From a bacterium (GTDB lineage: Bacteria; Verrucomicrobiota; Kiritimatiellia; CAIKKV01; CAITUY01), in NCBI GenBank assembly GCA_037128595.1, contig JBAXWB010000028.1, positions 1 to 61,453 on the forward strand: a stretch of DNA of 61,453 bases. Direction: 5' to 3'. The notes under the pieces are model-generated. The model searched no databases. It saw only the letters and a list, made by a program, of their open reading frames with translations, and was not told the origin of the DNA. The position numbers and the translations under genes were made by a program. Shown here one piece after another: positions 9,501 through 17,439 of this stretch (position 1 is the first letter of the stretch; each line of letters opens with the position of its first letter).

Positions 9501-10546
9501 GTCAGCGATCCGGACGCCGACGGTTTGATTTCTTCCAGCAGCCGCTGGACAATCTGGTCGGTGGTGATGCCGGTGGCATCCGCATTGAAGGTGGGCACGA
9601 TGCGGTGCCGCAGGACGCACACGGCCAGCTCGCGAACATCTTCCGTGGTGGCGTGATAACGCCCGTGCAGGATGGCGCGGGCTTTGGCGGCCATCATCAA
9701 GTTGATGGTGGCACGCGGGCCGGCTCCCCACTGGATGAGTTCCCGCACAAACGCCGGGGAGTCGGGTCCGGGGCGGGTGGCCCGGGCCAGATCGCGGGCG
9801 TACTCAAACACATGATCGGCGGCCGGAACGCGGCGGACGATCTCCTGCAGCTTAAGGATGTCCTCGCCGGACAACACCGGTTCAAGCTGGGCCTTGTACG
9901 TGCCGGTGACTTGCTTGGCAATCGCCAGCTCCTCGGCGGCGGTGGGGTAACCCACCTTGATCATGAACATGAAGCGGTCCAGCTGGGCTTCGGGCAGGGG
10001 ATAGGTTCCCTCCTGTTCAATGGGGTTCTGGGTCGCGAGAACAAAGAAGGGGTCAGGGAGTTTGAAGCTGGCTCCGCCCACGGTGACGATCCGCTCCTGC
10101 ATGGCTTCCAGCAGCGCGGCCTGGGTCTTGGGCGGCGTCCGATTGATTTCGTCGGCCAGAACCATGTTGGCGAACAAGGGGCCATGAACAAACCGGAAGG
10201 CCCGCTTGCCCGTGGTGCGATCCTCTTCGAGGACATCAGTGCCGGTAATGTCGGCGGGCATCAGGTCGGGGGTGAACTGGATGCGCTTGAATGACAAATC
10301 CATCACCCGGGAGAGGGTGCTCACCAGCAGGGTCTTGGCAAGGCCCGGAACGCCGACCAGCAGCGCATGGCCCCGGCAGAAGATGGCCACGAGGACCTCT
10401 TCGACCACCTTGTCCTGGCCGACAATGGCCTGGCGGACCTCCTTCGTCAATTTTTCGTAGGCGACATTCAGCGCTTTGACTGTTTCGATGTCGCCCTGGG
10501 TGGCAGGCGGTGGGACGGCGTTGGCATGTTCTTCAATGTTCGACAT
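9497..10546 (-). CDS. moxR: MoxR-family AAA+ ATPase
   Basis: 349 residues, cytoplasmic. Walker A is GVPGLAKT (residues 65-72) and Walker B is VLADE (D132, E133), followed by the MoxR-typical segment [20 protein letters not shown] and an AAA lid. ATG 10546 follows an AGGAG ribosome site by five bases. This is the first gene of a five-gene minus-strand operon with DUF58 and two vWA proteins. MoxR ATPases act as chaperone-like partners of vWA proteins; the client here is unknown. A sigma-54 promoter lies immediately upstream and probably drives the operon. Confidence 0.95.
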   Translation of the reverse strand: MSNIEEHANAVPPPATQGDIETVKALNVAYEKLTKEVRQAIVGQDKVVEEVLVAIFCRGHALLVGVPGLAKTLLVSTLSRVMDLSFKRIQFTPDLMPADITGTDVLEEDRTTGKRAFRFVHGPLFANMVLADEINRTPPKTQAALLEAMQERIVTVGGASFKLPDPFFVLATQNPIEQEGTYPLPEAQLDRFMFMIKVGYPTAAEELAIAKQVTGTYKAQLEPVLSGEDILKLQEIVRRVPAADHVFEYARDLARATRPGPDSPAFVRELIQWGAGPRATINLMMAAKARAILHGRYHATTEDVRELAVCVLRHRIVPTFNADATGITTDQIVQRLLEEIKPSASGSLT

Positions 10547-10575
10547 AGCGGCTCCTTTTGATGTGTCAGTTATTT

Positions 10576-10591
10576 AGCACGAGGTGTGCCA
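10576..10591 (-). promoter_or_regulatory. Sigma-54 (-24/-12) promoter of the moxR operon
   Basis: The minus strand reads TGGCACACCTCGTGCT. The TGGCAC -24 element is exact, the GG and GC pairs are ten bases apart, and TGCT matches the end of the -12 element TTGCW. The predicted transcript would start near 10565, giving a leader of about 19 bases that contains the AGGAG site of moxR. A sigma-54 activator gene is divergently encoded next door. Confidence 0.7.
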
Positions 10592-10608
10592 TGATTCATT
10601 CTTCTAGT

Positions 10609-10691
10609 CTTAATCGTAATCGTAATCCTAATCGTAATCTTTTCCGGGGCAGAGGATTACGATTAGGATTACGATTACGATTATGATTAAG
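10609..10691. repeat. Family A copy 2: inverted repeat with 6-base tandem arms
   Basis: The left arm at 10609-10639 reads as five hexamer units. Its reverse complement is found at 10654-10691 in the same unit order, including the single GATTAG variant, with one extra GATTAT unit. The centre is 14 bases. It lies between the moxR promoter and the divergent FHA regulator gene, where enhancer sites for a sigma-54 activator would be expected. Confidence 0.9.
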
Positions 10692-10818
10692 AGTGCGATG
10701 ATGACGGGCGCCAGGGTTGTGTTGCACAGTATGCAGTTAGCGGGGTTAGGTGCATTCTGTTGTATGCAGTTTCGTGTTGACGGTGAGGGGAGGGCGGCGT
10801 AGCCTCAAGATCACCATT

Positions 10819-12201
10819 ATGACTAAGACAGCCATCAAGCGTTCGGTCCGAAGCGGACTCCAGACGGTCATGCTCCCCGGCAAGGGGGCACCACGTGCCT
10901 TGCAGTTGAAAAAGGCGAAACTCCTGATGATCAGCAGTACCGAACGGGGACGTGAAGTCCCGATCGACAAGGATGTATTTACGATCGGCGCGGGCGCACA
11001 GAACGACCTGATTGTGACGGATGCGGCGGCCTCGCGCCGGCATTGCGAGATTCATCAGCGTGAAGAGGGCTTCTTTTTGCGGGATCTGGGCAGCACCAAT
11101 GGCACGATGGTGCAGGGGGTCCGGGTCTGTGAGGTGTATCTGACCCAGGGGGTGGAATTCCAGGTGGGGACGACGCGGATGGTGTTCAGTCCGCTGCAGG
11201 AAACGATGTCCTATCCCTTGAGTGACTTGGAGCAGTTCGGGCGGTTGAACGGGGTGAGTGCGGCGATGCGCCGGGTCTTTCATCTGGCGGAGACCTATGC
11301 CCGGAGCGATGCGGCCATTCTGATTCAAGGGGAGACGGGAACGGGCAAGGAACTCCTGGCCGAGGCGCTGCATGCGCATAGTCCCCGGAGCAAGAAGCCG
11401 TTTGTGGTCATTGACTGCGGCGCGTTGGCGACCGGGGTGATCGAAAGCGAATTATTCGGACATGCGAAAGGGGCGTTCACGGGGGCGGGTGCAGAGCGGG
11501 TAGGGGCTTTCGAGGCCGCGCATGGAGGGACGGTGTTCCTGGATGAGATTGGCGAGTTGGACCTGTCGTTACAGCCGAAACTGCTACGCGTATTGGAAAA
11601 GAAAGAAGTGCGGCGGTTGGGGGCGAATACGGTGCGCCCAGTGGATGTGCGGATCATTGCGGCCTCGAACCGCAACCTGGAGAGGGAGGTCCGTGAGGGC
11701 CGGTTCCGTGAAGACCTCTTTTACCGGCTGTCGATTGTGAAAATTGAACTGCCGCCGCTGCGGCAGCGGAAGGATGACATCCCGCTGCTGGTACGCTGCA
11801 TCCTGAAAGACCTCACGGGGTCCGATGATGTGACGGCCTGGGCGGAGTTTGAGAAAAGTATGACCCTGTTCCGGCAGCATGACTGGCCGGGGAATGCCCG
11901 TGAGTTGAGAAATGTGATCGAGATGGCGGTACGCGGTTCGACGGGGGCCATTGATCTGGGGGCCTGCCTCTCACTGGGGCGTATGGGCGCAACGAATCCT
12001 GACGCTGGGGCGGATGACCAGTCGGACCTGCCCTTCAAGGAAGCCAAGAACCAGTTGGTTGACCAGTTTGAGAAAGACTATCTGGTGAAATTACTGGATC
12101 GCAATGACGGCAATATTTCCCGTGCCGCGCGGGAAGCGCAGATTGAGCGCGCCTATCTGCAACGGTTGGTGCGCAAGCATGAATTGAACGGCAAGGATTG
12201 A
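10819..12201 (+). CDS. FHA-domain sigma-54-dependent transcriptional activator
   Basis: 460 residues from ATG 10819. An upstream in-frame ATG at 10750 would add a non-typical leader, and the choice is uncertain. An FHA domain (about residues 35-125; SRRHC and LGSTNGT motifs) replaces the usual receiver and would bind phosphothreonine. The central AAA+ domain has Walker A GETGTGKE (171-178), GAFTGA (218-223, which contacts sigma-54), Walker B TVFLDEIGEL and the arginine-finger region. The C-terminal Fis-type helix-turn-helix covers about 420-458. The gene is divergent from moxR, whose promoter is of sigma-54 type, so control of that operon is the simplest role. FHA input suggests regulation by a Ser/Thr kinase not in this window. 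Confidence 0.93.
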   Translation: MTKTAIKRSVRSGLQTVMLPGKGAPRALQLKKAKLLMISSTERGREVPIDKDVFTIGAGAQNDLIVTDAAASRRHCEIHQREEGFFLRDLGSTNGTMVQGVRVCEVYLTQGVEFQVGTTRMVFSPLQETMSYPLSDLEQFGRLNGVSAAMRRVFHLAETYARSDAAILIQGETGTGKELLAEALHAHSPRSKKPFVVIDCGALATGVIESELFGHAKGAFTGAGAERVGAFEAAHGGTVFLDEIGELDLSLQPKLLRVLEKKEVRRLGANTVRPVDVRIIAASNRNLEREVREGRFREDLFYRLSIVKIELPPLRQRKDDIPLLVRCILKDLTGSDDVTAWAEFEKSMTLFRQHDWPGNARELRNVIEMAVRGSTGAIDLGACLSLGRMGATNPDAGADDQSDLPFKEAKNQLVDQFEKDYLVKLLDRNDGNISRAAREAQIERAYLQRLVRKHELNGKD

Positions 12202-12260
12202 GGTTATTATATTGTCTTTATTGTTGAAATATCGTATGAAGAAGACTATATATTATCCTT

Positions 12261-12566
12261 ATGGAATTGCTGAATCAATTGATGCCAGAAGAGATGTCGG
12301 TAGCCCTGGGGGCCAAAGCGAAGGCGTTGAGGCTGTTAGCTGGATGGAAGCGCCTGACGTTGGCTGAGCGGGCAGGGGTTTCCGGGGCGTCACTCAAACG
12401 GTTTGAGCAAACGGGGCAGGCGTCGTTGGAACTTGTTTTGCGTGTCGCCTTTTCCCTAGGCCGACTGGAGGAGTTCGGAACGTTGCTCGGCCCTCCGCCT
12501 GCCCGGAGTATCGATGAATTGGACCGGCGTTTACGGCAGCCTCTGCCAAAGCGGGGAGTGCGGTGA
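12261..12566 (+). CDS. hipB: HipB-like antitoxin, XRE-type helix-turn-helix
   Basis: 101 residues. A helix-turn-helix spans about residues 20-70 (KALRLLAGWKRLTLAERAGVS... LKRFEQTG), as in XRE/HipB proteins. The stop overlaps the start of the hipA gene (12563-12566), the usual toxin-antitoxin arrangement. It should bind its own promoter and neutralise the HipA kinase. The upstream 60 bases are AT-rich and no clear ribosome site was found. Confidence 0.85.
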   Translation: MELLNQLMPEEMSVALGAKAKALRLLAGWKRLTLAERAGVSGASLKRFEQTGQASLELVLRVAFSLGRLEEFGTLLGPPPARSIDELDRRLRQPLPKRGVR

Positions 12567-13762
12567 AGCGGCTAACTGTGCGTTATCATAGGGCGCCCGG
12601 CCAGGTCATTCCCGTGGGAGAGTTAGCGGAAGACCGGGGGCGCTACTTTTTCGAGTTTGACGAGGCCTTCATCACGCAGGGGGACCCGCTCTCGCCCTTC
12701 AAGTTGCCGGTGGTACCTGGGTTACAAACATTCCCGCAGTTGCCGGGAGTGTTTGATGATGCGCTTCCGGATGGGTGGGGGCGTTTGTTGATGGACAGGT
12801 TCCTGCGTCAGAGAGGGGCCTCGTCGGCAGCCTTTACCGAGTTGGACCGCTTGGCATGGATGGGAGAGAGTGCCCTTGGCGCGCTCTCCTTCCATCCTTC
12901 TTCACGAGAGTCAGATGAGGGTGTGAAGGGGGGGGAACTGGGGCGGTTGGCGAGGGAGGCTCAAGCCGTGTTGGAAGGGGACGCCGCAGTTGTTTTGCCT
13001 GAACTCCTGCAGGCCGGTGGCTCACCCGGCGGGGCACGGCCAAAAGTGCTGGCCGGGGTCTGTGGTGGAGACCTTGTTACGGGGCCGGAGCCGTATCCCG
13101 GAGGGTATGCCCCGTGGTTGGTTAAATTTTTTGCGAGGACTGACTCACCGGATACGGGAGCGGTGGAGGCGGCTTACGCCCTCATGGCCCGGGCGGCGGG
13201 AATTTCATTTCCGGAGCACAGGCTGTTCGAGGTTCGGGAGGGCCGCTTTTTTGGCGTCAGGAGGTTTGACCGGGAGGGGCCGCGGCGCATTCACATGCAC
13301 AGTCTGGGGAACCTGACCGGAGCCAACTTCCGCCTGCCCTGTTTTGATTATCAGGATATCCACAAAGTGGTGCGCCTTTTAACGGGGAATATGGGGGAGG
13401 TTCGGAAGATTTACCGGCTGATGGTTTTCAACGTGCTGGCTCACAACCGGGATGACCATGTGAAGAATTTCGCTTTTCTTTACAAGCCGGAGGAGGGGTG
13501 GATGCTGGCCCCGGGGTTTGACCTGACCTTTACCGAAGGGCCCGGTGGTGAACACACGACGTCGGTTTGCGGAGAAGGACGGGCACCCGGTCAGGAGCAG
13601 TTCCGCCGTGTTGCAGCAGGGGCCGGTATTGGCGCACCCGAAGCCGCGCAGATCGAGGACGAGGTTCGTGCGGCTGTAAAACGGTGGCCCTCCTTTGCAC
13701 GGGATTGTGGTGTGCTCAAGCCGACCCTGGATCGGATCGGGAAAATCCTGTTAGCAGGATAG
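12563..13762 (+). CDS. hipA: HipA-like serine/threonine kinase toxin
   Basis: 399 residues, close to the family's usual length. An N-terminal HipA subdomain (QLPGVFDDALPDGWGR) is followed by the kinase core. The Gly-rich loop GGSPGGARPK carries S154, at the place of the autophosphorylated serine in E. coli HipA. The catalytic motif NRDDHVKN is at 295-302 (Asp 298), and the metal-binding aspartate lies in PGFDLTF. HipA proteins phosphorylate aminoacyl-tRNA synthetases (GltX in E. coli) and cause dormancy; the target here is not known. All key residues are present, so the toxin is probably functional. Confidence 0.92.
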   Translation: MKRLTVRYHRAPGQVIPVGELAEDRGRYFFEFDEAFITQGDPLSPFKLPVVPGLQTFPQLPGVFDDALPDGWGRLLMDRFLRQRGASSAAFTELDRLAWMGESALGALSFHPSSRESDEGVKGGELGRLAREAQAVLEGDAAVVLPELLQAGGSPGGARPKVLAGVCGGDLVTGPEPYPGGYAPWLVKFFARTDSPDTGAVEAAYALMARAAGISFPEHRLFEVREGRFFGVRRFDREGPRRIHMHSLGNLTGANFRLPCFDYQDIHKVVRLLTGNMGEVRKIYRLMVFNVLAHNRDDHVKNFAFLYKPEEGWMLAPGFDLTFTEGPGGEHTTSVCGEGRAPGQEQFRRVAAGAGIGAPEAAQIEDEVRAAVKRWPSFARDCGVLKPTLDRIGKILLAG

Positions 13763-13778
13763 AAAAGCCATTAGGTAT

Positions 13779-15365
13779 TCAGTTCAACAGGGCTGATTTT
13801 TTTCTTTGAGTGCGACAGAACGTCAGGCTGTCGCGTAGCCGGTTTTCCGCTGGGCCGAAGAGATAGCAGAGCCAATCCTGAAAGGCTTTCCCGTGATAGC
13901 GTTTTGAGAAATGCGTCTGGATCCGACGTCGTAGCGTGATGATCTCTTTCTCGCATCGTTCATGATCTTGAATTAAGCGTTGCCACTGGAGGGGTGGAAG
14001 GCGCCGGGAGGCGCCGAACCAGACGCTTTCCTCGCAGGCAAAGGCGCATTTGCGCTGGAGTTCCAGTGTCATGACCATGAGGGTGAGACTTTGCCATTCA
14101 TAACGATGGGTTTTAATACGGGGCAGCCAGCGCCGGATGATTTCGAGGATCGGTTTCCCTGGCGCTGATCCCTCCCGGAATTGACTGATGCTCCAGAGGA
14201 GCTTTTCAAGCGGTTTGTCCGGGATGCCGCTCCAGAATTGAGGCGGCCTTGCGCCCATGAGTTGGGTGCAACTGGTGATGGAGGGCCAGCAGAGATCAAT
14301 ATTGAAATTCGGGGGACTGAACGAATTACCGCGAGCCCAGGAGGTCACACAGAGGCCCATTTGACGGTTTCTGTGGATAGCCTGACTCCACGCCTCGATA
14401 TTTTCAAACCGCTTCCGGAACGAGGGGAGCACGGCCCCGTCGGCGCTGACCCGGCCCGCTGCGGCGCCGATGACACGGAATCCAAGCTTGGTGAAATAGT
14501 CTACCTGCCACAGCGTCTTGAAGCGTCCGTTCCGATAATAAGGTTTGATGACACGCCTGATGTCCTGGGGCAAATCCTCTACAAACTTGGTGTCCTGATG
14601 AATCATTCCCCCATGGCCATTCTGGGCCTCCAGAGCCGTTTTCCGCCCGATCCGAGGCCCAAGGATCTGCCCCTGCTGCATCCACTCACCCCGTGCGGTG
14701 TAGTCCCAAGGCATAAGGATGATACGATCTTTGAACCGAGCCAAAGGGTTGTCCACCTGGAAGTGGTTTTCTATCATATCGGTGAATATAATCGGGGTTT
14801 TGCCGAACTTTTCCACCCAATCGCATAACTCTTCCAAGTACTCCATAAAAACGGGAAGGACGGCTCCCCGTTTTCGGACAAGAGAACTTTCGTTCAGATG
14901 CCGAGCTTCATCCATGCCCAGATGAATGAAGCGGCTATCAGGATGGGCTTCTATGACCTGGCGCAGCATTTCCCGGATAAACGCCCTTGCCTTGGGTTTG
15001 TCCAACCGCAGGGTAGAGGGATATTCCTGGTTTTGAGCGAATCCCGCATAACATTTCCATCTCAACAGGTACTCAAGATGTCCCAGGCACTGCTGCAGGG
15101 GGATGATTTCAATACCACACTGGTTCGCTTCCGTTATGAATGCCGTGAGCGATGCGGTTGTGAAAGCCGTTTTGGGATCCCAGGCCACACGCACAGGTGG
15201 GGTAAAGGGAAAGGTATCCTCGTATTCCACGAGAACCTTGTTAATTCCCTGCCCGGCTAAATCTGCGAGCAGTTGCGGAATGTGGTTAGATCGAATCTGG
15301 ACGCCCTTGAGATCCAAATGGTAGGCGATAATAGGCGGCGTCATAGTGGTTTTGTCCGGTCGCAT
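13779..15365 (-). CDS. GH20-like beta-hexosaminidase superfamily protein
   Basis: 528 residues with no signal peptide. A TIM-barrel start (IAYHLDLKGVQIRSNHIPQL) leads to the HLGMDE motif at 148-153, where D152-E153 match the catalytic Asp-Glu pair of GH20. The N-terminal GH20b domain is missing, so this is a barrel-only, distant member. ATG 15365 follows an AGGAG site. The gene is divergent from the sialate O-acetylesterase gene and shares its control region. It converges on hipA with a 16-bp gap. The substrate is probably an N-acetylhexosaminide or a related sugar; this is inference. Confidence 0.75.
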   Translation of the reverse strand: MRPDKTTMTPPIIAYHLDLKGVQIRSNHIPQLLADLAGQGINKVLVEYEDTFPFTPPVRVAWDPKTAFTTASLTAFITEANQCGIEIIPLQQCLGHLEYLLRWKCYAGFAQNQEYPSTLRLDKPKARAFIREMLRQVIEAHPDSRFIHLGMDEARHLNESSLVRKRGAVLPVFMEYLEELCDWVEKFGKTPIIFTDMIENHFQVDNPLARFKDRIILMPWDYTARGEWMQQGQILGPRIGRKTALEAQNGHGGMIHQDTKFVEDLPQDIRRVIKPYYRNGRFKTLWQVDYFTKLGFRVIGAAAGRVSADGAVLPSFRKRFENIEAWSQAIHRNRQMGLCVTSWARGNSFSPPNFNIDLCWPSITSCTQLMGARPPQFWSGIPDKPLEKLLWSISQFREGSAPGKPILEIIRRWLPRIKTHRYEWQSLTLMVMTLELQRKCAFACEESVWFGASRRLPPLQWQRLIQDHERCEKEIITLRRRIQTHFSKRYHGKAFQDWLCYLFGPAENRLRDSLTFCRTQRKKSALLN

Positions 15366-15418
15366 GGCGTGCTCCTGCTCATAACTGTCATTCGTAATAT
15401 CAATACGCTATGTATATG

Positions 15419-15471
15419 CGGATTGCAATAGATAATAGTATATTGTCTTACGACGGTGGTTGTGCTATTTT
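15419..15471 (+). promoter_or_regulatory. CGCATTGCA-type box plus sigma-70-like promoter
   Basis: A box variant CGGATTGCA (15419-15427) is followed after 15 bp by TTGTCT (15443-15448), a 17-bp spacer and TATTTT (15466-15471). The predicted start near 15478 gives a short leader before ATG 15501. On the other strand TTGCAA, 17 bp and TATTGA could serve the divergent GH20-like gene. Confidence 0.5.
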
Positions 15472-15500
15472 GAAACAACAAATCGATGGAATGGACCAAT

Positions 15501-17420
15501 ATGCAATTAGCGGGAATTTTCGGGGATCACATGGTGTTGCAACGTGGAATCCCGTTGCCGGTATGGGGGTGGGGTGAACCGGGGGAGGCGGTGATCGTTC
15601 TCCTCGCGGGGCATGTTGAGAGTGCCATTGTCGGTGTGAGCGGGGCGTGGCGGATGACGCTTCCGGCCTTGGAGGCGGGTGGTCCGTTTGAACTGGTGGT
15701 CTCCGCGACCAGAGAGATCCGTGTCCGCGATATCATGGTCGGTGAAGTCTGGATCTGTTCAGGTCAATCTAACATGGAGATGGGCGTCCGTGATGCCGCT
15801 GATGGTGTAAACGAAGTGACGGCGGCCGACCAGCCTGGCATTCGCCTTTTTACCGTCCCCAAGCAGGCGAAAATTGCGCCGACTTCCGATGTCACGGCGG
15901 CCTGGTCGGTGTGTGGTCCGGATACCGTGGGCTCATTTTCCGCAACCGCCTACTATTTCGGGCGGGAACTTCAGCGTGCGCTCGGCGTCCCCATTGGCTT
16001 GATCAATTCCTCCTGGGGCGGAACCCGGATTGAAGCGTGGACCAGCCGGGATGCGCTTCTCGGAATTGAGGAGTGCCGGGAGGAACTACTGACGTATGAG
16101 CGGATCCAGACGGATCCCGTCGCCTTGGCGGAAGAGCACGCCCAACGCTTGTTGGAGCGTAAGGACTGGGAGGAAGCGAATCTCCCGAAGGATACAGGTA
16201 ACTCAGGCTACACCCTGGGATGGGCGGCCCCGGAGTGGGATCAGACCGGTTGGGGAAAAATGAACCTGCCCGGGTACTGGCAACCTGCCGGGCATCCGAT
16301 CAGTGGCGTATTTTGGTTCCGCCGTGAAGTGGTAGTCACGGAAGCGGATGCAGGGCGTGACCTGCTTCTCAGTCTTGGGCCAATCGACAAGACCGATGTC
16401 ACCTATTTCAATGGGGAGGAGATCGGACGCATCGGCAAGGACACGCCGTCTTTCTGGTCCGTTGCCCGTCAGTATCGGGTGCCTGGCCGGTTGGTGCAGG
16501 TCGGTCGGAATGTGATCGCCGTACGCGTCATGTCCGATTGCTATGCCGGCGGGTTTGGCGGCCGGGCCGAAGCCCTGCGGCTTACGACGCTGGATGAGAC
16601 CCGGACGATTGCGCGCCTGGTTGGGCCTTGGCGCTACCGGATTGAACAGGATTTCGGGGAGATCCTGCGGCCGCGTGAACCGTTTGCGCCTTTTGGAGAC
16701 GGTAATCCCAACAGCCCCACGATTTTATATCAGGGGATGATCTCCCCCGTTGCCCCCTTCGGTTTGCGGGGCGCCATCTGGTATCAAGGCGAATCGAATT
16801 CCGAGGCCCCCGGCCGCTATCGTCAGCAATTGCCCGCGCTCATCCGCGACTGGCGTGCCATGTGGAATCAGGCGTCTTTTGCATTTCTCTTTGTGCAGTT
16901 GCCGAACTATGGGTTCAGGGATGAACAGGGGCGGAGTTCCTGGGCCGAGATTCGTGAAGCCCAATCGATGGCCCTTGCGCTACCTGAGACGGGCATGGCT
17001 GTCACCATCGACATTGGAGATGAGTCAAATATTCATCCGCAGAACAAACAGGATGTCGGGCGACGGCTGGCGCTATCCGCCCTCGGGGGTGTTTACCAGC
17101 GAAGGGATATTGTTGCGTGTGGCCCCTTGTTCAAGTCGTGTTCATTCCGGGGTAACGAAGCGCACATTGTTTTTACGCATACCGGGAGCGGGTTGGTCGC
17201 GAAGGAGGGCGGTCTCCATGGATTTACCATGGCCGGGGAAGATCGCCGGTTTATTCCGGCTAACGCGGTAATCGGGCTCGATGGAGTCGCTGTCTCCAGC
17301 ACGGCTGTCCCGCATCCCGTGGCCGTGCGCTATGCCTGGGCCAACAACCCGGCTGCGACTCTATTTAATCAGGCGGGTCTACCCGCATCACCGTTCAGAA
17401 CTGATGATTGGATGCCATGA
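15501..17420 (+). CDS. Sialate O-acetylesterase-like (SASA) esterase, cytoplasmic
   Basis: 639 residues from ATG 15501. An ATG at 15486 would leave almost no leader after the predicted promoter. No signal peptide is seen. The N-terminal jelly roll (FGDHMVLQRG...PVWGWGEPGE) precedes the SGNH-type nucleophile motif CSGQSNME (Ser 90). The C-terminal Asp/His block is DIGDESNIHPQNKQDVG. A second galactose-binding-like jelly roll (about 255-370) is inserted in the catalytic domain. It should remove O-acetyl groups from sugars; sialic acid is only the name-giving substrate. It is followed after 19 bp by the GH43 gene. Confidence 0.88.
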   Translation: MQLAGIFGDHMVLQRGIPLPVWGWGEPGEAVIVLLAGHVESAIVGVSGAWRMTLPALEAGGPFELVVSATREIRVRDIMVGEVWICSGQSNMEMGVRDAADGVNEVTAADQPGIRLFTVPKQAKIAPTSDVTAAWSVCGPDTVGSFSATAYYFGRELQRALGVPIGLINSSWGGTRIEAWTSRDALLGIEECREELLTYERIQTDPVALAEEHAQRLLERKDWEEANLPKDTGNSGYTLGWAAPEWDQTGWGKMNLPGYWQPAGHPISGVFWFRREVVVTEADAGRDLLLSLGPIDKTDVTYFNGEEIGRIGKDTPSFWSVARQYRVPGRLVQVGRNVIAVRVMSDCYAGGFGGRAEALRLTTLDETRTIARLVGPWRYRIEQDFGEILRPREPFAPFGDGNPNSPTILYQGMISPVAPFGLRGAIWYQGESNSEAPGRYRQQLPALIRDWRAMWNQASFAFLFVQLPNYGFRDEQGRSSWAEIREAQSMALALPETGMAVTIDIGDESNIHPQNKQDVGRRLALSALGGVYQRRDIVACGPLFKSCSFRGNEAHIVFTHTGSGLVAKEGGLHGFTMAGEDRRFIPANAVIGLDGVAVSSTAVPHPVAVRYAWANNPAATLFNQAGLPASPFRTDDWMP

Positions 17421-17439
17421 TGAAAAGAATGAGAATATT

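Noticed and set aside
10609-10691. Telomere-like hexamer repeat, possible replicon end
   Set aside because: The hexamers occur as inverted arms in three internal positions, between genes of one operon, so they do not mark an end.
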